From NCBI GenBank assembly GCA_022560025.1, contig JAFISE010000011.1:122098-186097 (forward strand): DNA of 64,000 nucleotides, written 5' to 3'. Position 1 is the stretch's first letter. Every line of letters begins with the position of its first letter. The notes under the pieces are model-generated. The model saw only the letters and a program-made list of their open reading frames with translations. It was not told where the DNA came from and ran no database searches. Below, one piece after another: positions 11,341-22,788 of this stretch. The position numbers and the translations under genes were made by a program. Source of the DNA: Stagonosporopsis chrysanthemi (Eukaryota > Ascomycota > Dothideomycetes > Pleosporales > Didymellaceae).

Positions 11341-12630
11341 CTAAAGCCGATACATCAATGTCCCGTGGCCCAAAGAATCAAATCCGCCTGAATTCGGTCC
11401 GTAGTCACCGCCTCCACCTTCGATATTGTCCGCCAGCTGCAAATTGACTTGGTTCCTGTAAGCCTGTGTCCAGCTCGCGTTCAGGCCCTTGATCTCAGCG
11501 TAGTGCGCGTAGATACCCTCAAATCCGGGGCGGATGCTGGAACGAGCATTCGCGGAGATGACTGAGAAGAGACCTTGGAACGTCCTGTATGGCTGATACG
11601 GAACGTCATGACCGACATTATATTTAGCAACGTACTCGGCGCTGAGGCTGTTAGACGGGGTGGGAGAACACTTTTCTTTGGGAAGGGGGGGGGGGGTCAC
11701 TTACCCAGCGAGGATCTGATTGCCGTATAAAGCGAAGAGATCGATGCCCTGGTTATAGCCTTGCTGCCCGATGACGGCGAGCAGCGCGAAGTCCAGTAAC
11801 GCGTGACCCTGGTCGCGTCCCACTTCCTGAGTTTGCATAAGAACTTTGCCGGAGTCAGGCTCAGTCAGGTTTGCGATTGAAAAGTAGGGTAGCCCGCCAA
11901 ATTCAACAGAGCCGTCTGATGGTCCATTGGCAAAGTACGCACTGGCATAGTTGAACATGGTTGTGTTCTCCGTGAAGATGCTGATTGCTAAGAGGCCAGC
12001 AATGTTACATAGGTCCCAGTTGGCGTAATAGTGGGTGGGCGCGTCGTTGTGGCGGAAGAGAAAGTCGTGGCTTACGGAGGCGAAGACGTTGTTTAGCATC
12101 TGACCAAATGCTGTCCGGTTCGCGTCAGGCCAGCCAGGATAGTCGTGGAGAAGCTCCCCAGCATTTGCAAATTGGTAACCATAGAGGCCTGCTGCAAGGA
12201 ACCTATCAGCAGAGCCATCTATGCGCTTGAGAGTAGCCGCCCAGGCATCCAAGATTCCTATGGCGGCAATAGCGTACGTTTCGTTCTGGGTGATTTGGTA
12301 TCGTAAAGCGAGTTGGTAAGCTGAATGTATATCTCGGTACAGTGTCGCGTAATTCTGTGGCAGAGCCGCCCCCTGGCCTCTCACGATAATCTCTTGTGGG
12401 TTAGGCCTGCGCGTGGGCTGAGCCAGAGAATTGGCTTCTAGGTGCTGAAAGGCCCTCGTCCATGGTTGGTCACCGTTCGAAACATGCGATCGAACTCTTT
12501 CGATGTCACCAAGGGTGTGCAAGGCTCCAGGATGCTGGAAGGATTTCACCTCAAGTATGGGCTCCGCATTAGTGCAGAGTACTTGGAGGAACGTGCTGAA
12601 AGCAAGTAGTGCTGAAGAACTGAACCTCAT
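11341..12630 (-). CDS. Secreted alginate-lyase-domain protein (polysaccharide-lyase-like)
   Basis: Two exons (11705-12630 and 11341-11647) give 410 residues. The N-terminus MRFSSSALLAFSTFLQVLC is a good signal peptide, so the protein is probably secreted. The body is rich in helical-toroid patterns of the chondroitin AC/alginate lyase fold: DIERVRSHVSNGDQPWTRAF, IGILDAWAATLKRIDG, HYYANWDLCNIAGLLAI and VGRDQGHALLDFALLA. The last exon ends with RPGFEGIYAHYAEIKGL and GGFDSLGHGTLMY. N-glycosylation sequons are present (NET, NRT, NTT, NLT). Fungal members are assigned by domain only and their substrates are mostly unproven, so uronate polymer cleavage is an inference. A 12-base poly-G run sits inside the 57-bp intron (11648-11704). 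The gene lies 1.2 kb from the 3' end of an ACS permease and may be part of the same locus. Confidence 0.8.
11685..11696. repeat. Poly-G run of 12 in an intron
   Basis: Homopolymer inside the lyase-like gene's single intron, directly 3' (on the plus strand) of an AA dinucleotide. Its length may vary between reads. Confidence 0.9.
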
Positions 12631-13788
12631 AATGAAAGTTTGTCTGAAGAATGGATGTTGGCCTTACTTCAGTGCTCATCAAGCTACTTTATAGTAGTCT
12701 ATATGACGTTATCAATTAAGATGAAAGGACCAGACAAGGATACTGATGACTCCGCAGCGGTGATGCACGTCCGCTTTTCCTCTCCTTGAATTGGTATATT
12801 GAATGTAGGGCTAGAACACGGCTAGGTAGCCTAGATTGGTAGGTACCTAGAGCGAAGGGCCATTTCCCATCTGAAAGTAGTTAGAATACGAATTGGGTCT
12901 CACCGCAGCTAGACATGATGCTGACTCTGAAAGCTTTGATAGACAATTAGATTGACGGAATCCGCGCATTAGCTCTTCATCTGAATGTTTTAGGTTAGCT
13001 TTCTGACGTTCGCAAGCACACGTATTCACACAAAATAATGTTCAACAAACATCTCATGCTCATCACCAAGTAACTTGCAGGTATGCTTCTTTTTTTGAAG
13101 ACTACTGTCATTGTCAACACGTATGCCAGTGGCTTCAGAGACAATTTGGAGAGCCCTTCATTATTGTTGAGGGTTCATCAATCTCACGTTCGCGTGGTAT
13201 TACCTAGGTAGATAGGGGCGAGATTTGTGTCGAATGTCTTTGTCTTTCTTAACTGATTAGTTGTTGTGCAGCGCATAAAACACAGAATTAGACGACCAAG
13301 CTATTTGAGGCATTTTAAGAGCTTAGTTAACATCTCAAATTTGCGCTCCTTCATCTTTGCACCCGCGGTAGCCAAGCGTGGAGGTCAGTTTCAAAACCTG
13401 CAGACAGTAATAAGTAACATCTATCTCCGGCAAACATGTGAAAACCTTAGCCTATCTAAGCCGAAAGCCCGTACGTAGTCAATTGAACTACCTATCTTTT
13501 GGCAGACGCTGAATGCCGCCAGTATAATTTTCACCACAAACACTACAAGAGACAGATGCAGACGTCCGTCAGCGCGACAATTCTAACATCATCTTCCTCA
13601 TGCCATTCACGATATACGAGTAACCTGCAACCTTGCCCTGAGTCAGCTGCTCTGAACAGCGTCTACACAGTTTCTGAAGACTGCGTCAAAAAACAAGAAT
13701 TGGCTAATGCACCACCAGAACTAATCTTATGTTTTCATTACTTATCTGCGTATTTTGCCTCGGGAAAGTACAGCTTGATGCAGCACAC
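12631..13788. other. Intergenic region, 5' of the lyase-like gene and 3' of the ACS permease
   Basis: No convincing gene. A CCG-CAG-CGG triplet pair (about 12751-12759) lies 120-130 bp upstream of the lyase ATG and could bind a zinc-cluster regulator. Several CCTAGGTA-type palindromic strings are present (about 12820-12850 and 13202-13212). The 9-mer TTTTGCCGA found in the neighbouring promoters is absent here. Confidence 0.5.
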
Positions 13789-15421
13789 CTACAATGTGTA
13801 CCTAAAGTCAGGATGGCGATCACCCATCTTCCCCGAATCAATCTCCCTAATCCTCTCATCAATGGACATGACCTCCCTCTTATGATTGAGTCGGCGCACG
13901 AGGAAGTACATGGCAGCATAGCCGCACGCTGCCAGTGTAATAGTTGTGAGCGAGACTGCATGTCCGATCACGTAGCGACCGCTGCTGTCAGTGATGCGAT
14001 AAATTTGACCTGCCATAATCCCCGCACTGTTGCCGATGGTCTGTTGTAAACCGATAGCGGTAGCGCGCTTGAAGTACCCTGCATTGTTGTTGATGATCCA
14101 GGTGACATTCAGACCTACAACGCAGTAGATCCCCGTTGCAGTGATGAACGTCGAGACGTACAGAACCGTAGTCGATGACATCGGGACACCGAGTTGCAAC
14201 GCGTACCCAACGGCGGTCACAAGCGCCAGAGGCACCATGAAAAATGCTCTGCGTCGGAAGTAATCGGAGGCGAAAGCAACTGAGATGTAAACCACAGAAG
14301 CCCAGATGTACACCGGGACAGTTAAGAGCTGAGTACGGACACTTGAGTAGCCGAACCCGCGGATGATGACAGGGAGGAAGGTCGAGAAGCCAAAACTGCA
14401 GGTATTGGCCATGAACTGGCAAGCGCTATTGAGCCACACCTTTGGGTCATAGAAGGCCAGCTTGACTTCCGAGTGGTCCATAGCATCAGTTGTGACAGAT
14501 TTACCCTGGTAAAGTCTTGTGTTCTCGTGCCGTGCTCGCATCAGGGCTTTCTCGTCCTCCCTCAGCCACCATGCTGTCTCGAAATTGTCAGGCAATAAGA
14601 AGATAGTGGCAATACCGACAACAATCGAGATTATGCCTTCCACTAGGAAAAGCCATCTCCAGCCTGCAAGGCCCTTTGCACCGTGCAAGTTGGTCAAGCC
14701 GTACGCCAGGAGTCCTCCAAAGGCACCACTCAGAGCTGAGGCCACAAAGAGATATGACACACGGCGCGCCTGTTCCAAGGGCTTGTAAAAAGTACTCAAA
14801 TACAGTGTGAGACAGGGGAATAACCCTGACTCGAAGGCTCCGAGAAGCAGGCGAGTGGCAATGAGAGATGCGTAGTTCTCGATGAAAGAGGCACCAATGA
14901 TCACCACACTCCAGCCGATAATGAAGAATGGAATCAGTCGCGAAGGGTGAAGCTTCTTCAGCATGATTGAGGCTGGCACCTCAAATGCAATGTATGTAAC
15001 GTAGAAGAGCGTGACTGCGACGTTCAGACGATTGCCCGTCAGGTTGAGGTCTTCATTCATGCCTGCAATTGCAGCGTTGCCTAAATCGATCAGCAGGTGT
15101 TTCACTTGGAGTACTTCAATGCTCACCAATATTACTTCGATCAAGGTATGCAACGAGAAATATCAGTACCATCATTGGTGATAGCATAAGATCAAGCTTG
15201 CGTATGAGCTGTTTGCAATGTCAGCGATGGGCCTTCTTACACAAATTAAGTAGACCGAGACTCACCTTCTTCTCCGCGATGGGATCGATATGAATCTCTT
15301 CGCTGCTCCCGACTTGAGTATCCACTTTGTGAAAGGAGTCCTCGATTGGCTTTTCGTCTTGAGTCGGCATCATCATGGTGTGTTTCGGAGATGCAGGTGC
15401 TTCAAAGATGTCGCATGCCAT
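13789..15421 (-). CDS. MFS permease, anion:cation symporter (ACS / Dal5-like) family
   Basis: Plasma-membrane permease of 509 residues in three exons (15266-15421, 15127-15208, 13789-15080). Family signatures include KLDLMLSPMMVLIFLVAYLD then RSNIGNAAIAGMN at the first membrane segment, FEVPASIMLKKLHPSRLIPF, LLLGAFESGLFPCLTLYLST, and SGAFGGLLAYGL before GLAGWRWLFLVEG. Family members carry carboxylated small molecules such as allantoate, nicotinate, tartrate or sugar acids; the substrate here is not known. It is divergent from a Zn2Cys6 gene with 257 bp between the two starts, and that gap holds a perfect inverted repeat. This arrangement suggests regulator-controlled uptake. Confidence 0.92.
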
Positions 15422-15584
15422 TCATCACGATGCCAGCCATCTTACATATACTTGTTGTGGCCTCGAACAAAGGCCGACCCAGGAAAAAGATAGCCTGATA
15501 TGGCCGATCATGTAGTAATGTGGAGAGATAGTACCACCATGACTTTGCGCATGAAGAGTCCGCGCTAGGCGCATAGGCTTATCT

Positions 15585-15609
15585 TTTTGCCGAACATCCA
15601 TCGGCAAAA
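15585..15609. promoter_or_regulatory. Perfect 9-bp inverted repeat in the divergent promoter, candidate Zn2Cys6 operator
   Basis: TTTTGCCGA (15585-15593), 7-bp spacer, TCGGCAAAA (15601-15609). In zinc-cluster terms it is an everted CCG-N9-CGG. It lies 69 bp before the regulator's ATG and about 175 bp before the permease ATG. The same half-site recurs upstream of the FAH-family gene. Binding itself is inferred. Confidence 0.65.
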
Positions 15610-15678
15610 GCCGCATGCTTCGCCTTAAAGATCGGTTAATTTCATGAGCGGTGACGGGCGTGTTAACGCTTGATCACA

Positions 15679-17897
15679 ATGCAACGTGCAGTCGACCATA
15701 GGGATGGAGGCCCGTCTAGCAAGAAGAGAAAGCGGGGGAGGCAGGCACGAAGCTGCACAGTTTGCCACAGACGAAAACAGAAGGTACCACATGGTGTAAA
15801 TACGCGCCATGGCAAATGTCACTTCCTAACACGGCTTTCATAGTGTGACGGAGCGCTCCCATGTTTCAACTGCACTCGCCGTAATGTCGCATCGAGCTGT
15901 GAATACAGCGGAGAAGCTGAAGCGCACCGGCGCCAGACAACGCCACCACGACGCATACCAGAAGAGGCTGAGCAACGGCAGGAGGTGTCCAGTCAAATAC
16001 GCGCGTCTGTAACTACATCCGTACCCACTGAACGAGGTACCTCGAACGGAAGAAACTCGCCCGAGCCACGAGATGCTCAAGTTGGCGATCTCTTCAAAAG
16101 CCGAGATGCGCCTTCATTCTTTGGCTCCTCTTATTTTGGACCCCAAGCAGCTGCGAAAGCTATCGAAGCGCCTGCGCCAGACCTGTCGTCAGGTATCAGC
16201 CACGCTGCTGGTTCAACCCACTCTTTTCGTGACGTTGGGGGCCCTTTCTCACAGATATGGGATCTGCTAGGCCTGCTTCCGCGGAATAAGAAGAGCGCAG
16301 ATCGGCTTGTCGCCGTTTTCATGGCCGAGCTCAACTGGACTATAGATGCAGTACATCCGGCAGTGTTTATGGCAAAGTACGATAAGTTCTGGGAACGCAA
16401 ATTCGGGTTTGACGACTTTGCTACAATCGATCTCCGATGGCTTGCCCTCCTTTTCATTGTGCTCGCGTACGGCGTGTACCTTGATTGTCCGAAGCCAAAG
16501 AACAATGATGTGCAGCGCGAATTGCAAGAGACATCTTTGCGCTTCTATTGGGCGGCAAGGCGAGCAATCGTGATAGGTAAGCTTGTACAACAGCAAAACA
16601 GTTAGGCCCTAATGTCATCGTAGCACCTACATTCTACGGAGAATCAACTGACCTAGTACGAGCAGGTGTGTTGGTTACTCGTTATCTCATACACGTGAGA
16701 CGAGTACCCGAGGCTTGGTTGACCACCAGCTTCGCCATGCGTATGGCTCAAGCGCAGGGCATGCACATTGATGGTGAGCGCTGGAGGCTACCTCGAAAGG
16801 ATACAGAAACTAGGAGGAGACTGTGGAGCCATCTCTACATGCTGGACAAGACCATCGCTCTTGCGATTGGACGACCCTTTGCTATTGTCGATCAGCAATG
16901 TCTGGTCAAACGAGCCACTAATGTCTGGCTTGACGATGAGACAGAGGAGGATGCAGCGGCTGCTCTCGAGCGGCCGATTTCGGAGCCTACACTAAGCCTC
17001 AGCAGCTCTCTTGCTCATGATCTTGCCAACATTGTAGGCGATATCCAAGAAAAGTGCTTCGGTCTACTCAGCGTATCGTATGAGACGGTGCTCAGACTTG
17101 ATCGCGAGATCCTTGCCTGGGAGGCACAGCTTCCTTCGTATTTCCGCCTTACAGACCCAAATACGTCCATGGACGAATTGTATGCTTTTCTCTACTGGAA
17201 TCGACTCCATCTCCATTCGATGTATCATTTTGCACGAGTCACGTTGCACCGACCATACTTATTGCGAAAGAGCATCACAAACCGATTCAAAGCAAGTCAC
17301 GATGCCTGTATGTCATCAGCTTGCGCAGATCTCGCTATGCGAATAGAGTACTTCCAACAACCACTCATGGATCGATTGAAGTGGACTCTGGGGCCTCACC
17401 ATCTTTTTAACAGTGCATTGGTCCTAGGCATCATTGTTGTGAAAGACCCACACTCTCATAGGTCACACGCAATCCTCGAGGATCTTGTGGCCTACTCAGA
17501 GATGCAGAGAGCGGATATATGGTTGAACGAATTTGCCTTAGCTGAGGTAAAGATTGTCGAGCTTTGCGTCAAGAAAGCCAACCAATTCCGTGCTGACCGC
17601 GTGGCGGACGGTGCTCGCGCGACTCACGCAGATAGCGCGCCAAATGAGCCTGGGCTCTCAAACACAACTATCGGCCCAGGCATCGCAGCCATCAGAAACG
17701 ATCTCAGGTCCCCTACTACTGATTTCAGCGGCGACGCAGTACCTGGTGTACCGAGTTTGGCGGCGGGAGCTGGGCCGTTTCCGTGGCAAGCACCCTGGAA
17801 CGATCCCTCGTTCTCACTGTTTGAACCGGTTGACTTGCAGCAGTGGGAAAATGTCTTGGATACCATCACTCAGGACCAAATGTTCTTTGGGCTCTGA
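15679..17897 (+). CDS. Zn2Cys6 transcription factor, likely regulator of the permease/hydrolase trio
   Basis: Three exons (15679-15783, 15844-16576, 16666-17897) give 689 residues. The zinc cluster is split by the first intron: RSCTVCHRRKQK at the end of exon 1 and CDGALPCFNCTRRN then a final Cys at the start of exon 2. A basic run SKKRKRGRQAR precedes it. The middle homology region follows (FMAELNWTIDAVHPAVFMAK; SFAMRMAQAQGMHIDGERW; RLWSHLYMLDKTIALAIGRP). The start ATG at 15679 was chosen because it opens the frame that reaches the first Cys pair. Position between the ACS permease and the FAH-family hydrolase, with a shared promoter motif, makes it the likely local regulator; this is inference. 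Confidence 0.9.
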
Positions 17898-18052
17898 AAC
17901 TGTTCCAATACAATATCGGTACTTCCTCGAGTAGCGGCAACCTCTCACATGTCTAAGGAATGCATTTGCCATATCTTCTATTATCTTCGTACTGCAGTCA
18001 CAGGTAGAAACAGTCACAAGCAATTCGTCTTCAGCTCTAGATTTGACGGCTC

Positions 18053-19095
18053 TTAGGGAAATGCGGCCTTAGGCGCACTCTCGTACTCCACTGGTGTGAC
18101 CAAGCTTCCCAGCCCATGACTCATAACGATTCTCAGATCATCTCCTGACTTGAGAAACACTCTCGGAACTTTGCTGACACCGATCCCATGCGGAGTGCCT
18201 GTCAGAATGACTGTGCCTGCCTCTAAAGTTGAACCTTGGCTCAGATACGCGACTATCTCTGGGATGCTGAAGATCATGTCGTCTGCGCGCGAGAACTGCA
18301 TCGTATCTCCGTTCAGGACCGTCTTGATTTCGATCTTGCCGGGGTCTGGTATGGATTTTGCAGAGACAATACAAGGCCCGAGGGGACAGAAGCCGTCAAA
18401 GCCCTTGCCGAAACTCCATTGCGCGCCGTGAAATTGGTGTGTGCGTGCAGTCACGTCATTTGAGCATGCGTAGCCCAATACGTAGTCCATGGCATCCTCT
18501 TTCGACACATTCTTTGCCGATCTGCCGATCACCACTGCAAGCTCGGCTTCATAATCTGCTTGACCATCGGTCGCTTGGTGAGGAATTGTCAGTGGTGCAT
18601 TTGGGCTTCCAAGGCATGTCGATGGCTTGAAGAAGAGAGTGGGGTGTTCGGGCAGCTCCAGATTCATCTCTTTTGCATGCTTGCGATAATTCAGCCCAAT
18701 ACATCGGATCGAGCCCACTTCTTGCTTGGATAGCGGGGGAAGCAGCTTAAGGATCTGGAGTGTGGTTGATGTTGGGCGCACATCTGGTGACATCACGGAT
18801 GATCCGGTGAAGGCTCGAACTGACACCATGTCTCCTTTTGCTAGTGCTGCACCAACTGACGCTCATCAGGAACTCTTCGAGGAAGAAGTTTAGATTTGAT
18901 CTACTCACTGTCAAGTGACACGTCAAATGGTTCACCGATATGTTCGGCGCCATCCTCAACAGCAACGAAGCGAACCAGCCTCGACCAGCTCTATGAGCAT
19001 TAGGCATTGACGTCCGCTAACTGGAATTATCTACTTACAGTCTGGATCCCAGTAGATGTTAGGTCATCTGACGACAAGCCCATCTTGCTAATCAT
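18053..19095 (-). CDS. Fumarylacetoacetate hydrolase (FAH) superfamily protein
   Basis: Three exons (19039-19095, 18909-18990, 18053-18855) give 313 residues, or 309 from the second in-frame ATG at 19083. The FAH fold motifs are present in order: CIGLNYRKHAKEM, FKPSTCLG, the metal-ligand pair in DYEAELAVVIG, GYACSNDVTAR, WSFGKGFDGFCPLGP and ILTGTPHGIG. This architecture is shared by acylpyruvate and diketo-acid hydrolases, oxaloacetate tautomerases/decarboxylases and 2,4-diketo-3-deoxy sugar-acid hydrolases, so the reaction is not fixed by sequence alone. No mitochondrial presequence is obvious. Its 3' end faces the regulator's 3' end with a 155-bp gap. Its promoter carries copies of the motif found between regulator and permease. 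Confidence 0.9.
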
Positions 19096-19260
19096 TTTCG
19101 GAACCTTGGGGAGGGAGGAGAGCACAGAACTCAATCAGCAGAAGGAGAAAGCGATGAAATGATACAAGGTACAGATGAACTACACTTATATGTGATGGGC
19201 TCGCAGAATAAATACCGCTATAGCATAGTTGCACAGTACGCGTCTCCCGGCCGTTTTCTG

Positions 19261-19302
19261 TTTTACCGAAGCAGTGTTTCGGACAAAACTGCCTTTTGCC
19301 GA
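19261..19302. promoter_or_regulatory. Near-copy and exact half-site of the trio's inverted repeat, upstream of the FAH gene
   Basis: TTTTACCGA (19261-19269), 9-bp spacer, TCGGACAAAA (19279-19288), then an exact TTTTGCCGA at 19294-19302. These lie about 165-210 bp upstream of the FAH-family ATG. The first pair differs from the operator at 15585 by one base per arm and by two bases of spacing. Confidence 0.55.
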
Positions 19303-22002
19303 CGCCACGAGATAAGGCTTGTAGCCCCACAATTATCAATGAGGGGGCGCCAATATTTGATACAAAATGCACTGTTATCTGCTATTTACAGGGGTTGTAA
19401 AGGTAGATGCTCGTCCCATTTCGAGGTGACAGGGCCGCTTTTTAGTTTGGTCTTCGAGGTGCCATCATATCAAACAATCTCTTCGCAATGTGCGGTGCCA
19501 CGTACGTATACAGGTGCGCAGCATTTCTCACACGCTATGTACTACCTTACTTATAGTCACACGTGTCGGTATAATCACAAATATACAATAGAATCATAGT
19601 GCTCTCCAGGCCTATTTTGCAAACTCACTGCATGTTCAGCGCATCCTCGGGGATGATGTGATTAGATTGGACTGTAGTCAACGTCAGTCGAGCGAGCTTC
19701 GACCTGTGTCAGCCTCCTGTAGGGCATTGGTCGACGTGCGAAGTAGTAATTGAGTCAGGAATGAATCCCAATAACGCATGCATCTCTAGAGAAACCGTTA
19801 CGTTTACCACATGGCTGGTGGTAGGCGATTCATGGGTATTTGCATTGCATTATATACAATACGGAGTGTTGCCATCTAGAGGCCAATTCAGAAGGAGAGT
19901 GTCGTTGACGTTCACATATATTGCGAGTCCACAGTAAGCGTACTCTGGACAGGGAACCCTGATGTATAAGGTATGCTGTGCAACTGAAGCTGTGCAATTT
20001 AAAGCAGGAAGACTTAAGCTTCCAACAAAAAGACGAAAGGGTCCTCTGGCGTCTCAGAGACCGTCCAATATGATACAAGAATGTCGAGCTCGGAAACACA
20101 ATGCTTTACTTAAAGATAAAGGTGTTGTCAAGCAGAGCGAAGTGTGAACGGATGTCAGGGTGAATCTACCTCACTTCCATACATAGAAAAATATAGATGA
20201 CGGGTAATAGTCCGCTCAGTTTTCTAAGTTCATCAAGATCAGTGTCGACCAGTCTGCTGGTTCTGCTGGTAATGGATGGCAGCAGAGCAGGCACGTCACC
20301 TGAGATAATTCCGCAACAGTGCCTGCGTTGGGGCAGCTCTTGGTAGTAACGGATAGCAAGGACAGCCTACACGACCCCATAAAAACTTCATAGGATTTAT
20401 AGAAGCTAGTTGCCGCCGGTCCGGCTCAAGGGAAGACTGTCTGCGTCTTGAACAAAGGGATCCATAAACGAGTGAGATGATTACGTGTATCCTGACACAA
20501 ACAATAGAAAGAGAGACTATATGACTACCACTCACATATTTGAGGCTGCAGCAAATTTATAGGACATTTTGGCTGCTTGAAACAGAATCTGTAAATTATT
20601 AGGTCCTTGTGGTTGCTCGTTAAGCATCCCTTAGCGACAAGGATTAGCGGCGAAGAGACAATTAATCGTGAATAGCTAGCGGAAATGCCGAGAAGAACGT
20701 GTAAACTCCAACACGGTCAGTCGCCCACCGAAGCATTCAGCTATGAGGGGTTTTCGTGTTCGTAAATTTAGCCACTTTGTTTTAGGTGCTGTAGCCAACT
20801 CAGGATCCCATTGTTCCAAGCAACGATCGCTCAAAACCCGAGCTCCATATCAGCCTAGAGTGAATCGAGTATTTGATGGACGGTTATTCTCCCAGGACTG
20901 CTTAGAAATACGTCCGCAGCCCGCTCTATATGCAATATTGTCGTCACCTCTTACAATCCAGGGAACGTTGTAGAATTCGAGTTTTTCCCTTTGCTCGTAA
21001 CCACCTGATGACTTTTTCAGGACTTCCTCGTATTCGTTGGTACTCATAGACGGCTCGCAATTATCGTATCTGCATACTTGACGCACGTGAGTCTCAGCTG
21101 CAGCTAACACGTAGGCAAGAGTCATAGTGATGTCAGGGGGCATGCACATACCCTAAGCGATTACGGCGCCGACACTTCTAAGAAGAGGAGTTTGTTCTAC
21201 AAAAACAATTCACTTTTCTAACTAGTTCAAAGTCTGTGTTTAAGGATTGACTTTAAAGTCCCTAACAGAGCTATAAGTACTACTAACAACAAAGCTAATC
21301 AACTAATTCAAGTTTCGTTATGTATTTCATAACTACCCCCTCTTCAGGCCTGGTAAGCTTTGACAAGCTAGAACGGGAGTTGCGTCGTGAGGTGGTTTTG
21401 GCGCGTTGGTCAGAGAGGGTCCCTTTAGGAACGCTATAGATAGCAGCAGCACAGCACTAGCTTAGCGACACATCTGATTTCATGGCTTAGATAGCAAGGA
21501 TTATTCTTCCCTCACGAGGAAGTAATTCAAGATCAGGTTGTTGAGACATTAGATGAAAGGTGGAATGAGGTGTAGTCTTGGTAAAGGTGAGCGACTCGCT
21601 TGCCGGTTACGTTAGTAATAGCCACGGTAATGGTCATGACAATAGTAATTGCAATAGAAGTGTCGAATAATATTATAGCACTAGTATCAGGTACTGTTAA
21701 TCTATTCTAGTCAATTAATCCATTTTACCGCATACTGTTACATCAAATCACAATCCCCACATCGGCCCAAGTCTTTGGCACGTCATGTCTCATATCATTG
21801 CTGCGCTGAAACGGGAAGTGGGAAGAGGAAGAGGTGGTGTGGAAATAGCAGTACGAGAAATTTCATTCCTATGTCATACATTCAAGATTTCAAACCTAGA
21901 CTCCACGACGCCAAACGCCAGTTACAAGACCGACCCAGAGCATGCGTAACACGTGGGTACGAGTTATACCACCAACATCAACACTACATCAACAACACCA
22001 CA
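19303..22002. other. Gene-poor stretch of about 2.7 kb
   Basis: AT-richer than its flanks and full of short ORFs with no protein-like character. One ATG-initiated ORF of 99 residues on the minus strand (20850-21149, reading TLAYVLAAAETHVRQVC) could be a fragment of a real protein, but I do not recognise it. A dispersed repeat copy lies at 20604-20708. Otherwise nothing is seen. Confidence 0.5.
20604..20708. repeat. Dispersed repeat, copy A (partner at 32599-32711)
   Basis: Aligns along about 105 bp with 32599-32711. Shared strings include TCCTTGTGGTTGC, CAAGGATT, GAAGAGACA, ATCGTGAA, AGCTAGCGGA and ACGTGTAA. Several differences are transitions. Neither copy lies in a supportable gene. Confidence 0.72.
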
Positions 22003-22788
22003 TCACGACCGCGAAATCCCCACCATCCCGTCAACCGCACCCCGAAAAGCTTCATCTAGCTTGCCCGCATCCTCCAACCACGCCCTTACTTTCCCGCTTT
22101 CCTCAGCACTAATCCCCTCGCCCTGTCTCCCCCCCGCACGACGCCGCACCATCCAATTGACAGCGGGAGCAGTGAAAACGCTTTTATGCGCGTAGACAAG
22201 GAGCCACTCCAGATCGTTGTGCTGTGTTGTCTCGCCGTCCGAAGCCGGATCTGAGTCTGCATCTGAAGCGACTGACGCCGCGGACAAGGCCACAGAAGAA
22301 GACGACGACGAGGATGATGACGTCTTATACCCAATAATCTCCCACTTAGCACTCGCAACGCGCATCAATCCCCTACCCTGCCATACCCACATATTCACTC
22401 CCGCTCCGGCGTCTGCATTCACCACGATGGAATCACTTCCTTTCAGCTCTTTGATTGGCCCGCCAGGACGCGTTTCATACTGCGCTATGTCGTCTAGATA
22501 CGCGAATGACGTGGTGCCGCGCTTGGTGGATGCCACGGGCGAGTATGTGATGCGGACGTTGTGCTTGTCGGCCCAGAAGGGGTTGGAGGAGGTGTGTAGG
22601 GTCCAGGTGCCGGAGAGTTGGTGGGGGGTTGGGGGTGTGAAGGGCGCTGTGATGGTGGTGATGGTGGTATGGGAGGTGTGTGTTGAGGGTAGGTGGAGTG
22701 ATAGGGTTGTTTTTGTTGGTGGTGATGGGCGGTGGTGGAGTAGGTTGTAAAGGTTGAGGTTGTCGCTGTGTAGTGCCATGGTCGCCAT
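22003..22788 (-). CDS. Conserved fungal hypothetical protein, possibly lipocalin-like
   Basis: Single exon of 261 residues. A Thr/Ser/Pro-rich N-terminus leads to SGTWTLHTSSNPFWADKHNV and ITYSP, then a segment with alternating strands (LDDIAQYETRPGGPIKELKG, MWVWQGRGLMRVASAKWEII) and a Ser-run plus acidic insert near residues 155-190. The end is WLLVYAHKSVFTAPAVNWMV with a helical tail. The pattern of short strands with conserved Trp and the GTW start resembles small beta-barrel proteins seen widely in fungi, but I cannot name a family with certainty. No signal peptide or membrane segment. Two in-frame ATGs near the start (22788 and 22779). Confidence 0.7.
   Translation of the reverse strand: MATMALHSDNLNLYNLLHHRPSPPTKTTLSLHLPSTHTSHTTITTITAPFTPPTPHQLSGTWTLHTSSNPFWADKHNVRITYSPVASTKRGTTSFAYLDDIAQYETRPGGPIKELKGSDSIVVNADAGAGVNMWVWQGRGLMRVASAKWEIIGYKTSSSSSSSSSVALSAASVASDADSDPASDGETTQHNDLEWLLVYAHKSVFTAPAVNWMVRRRAGGRQGEGISAEESGKVRAWLEDAGKLDEAFRGAVDGMVGISRS

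Noticed and set aside
12820..13212. CCTAGGTA-type palindromes as operators of the lyase gene
   Set aside because: Such strings are common in fungal intergenic DNA and are not repeated in the neighbouring promoters.
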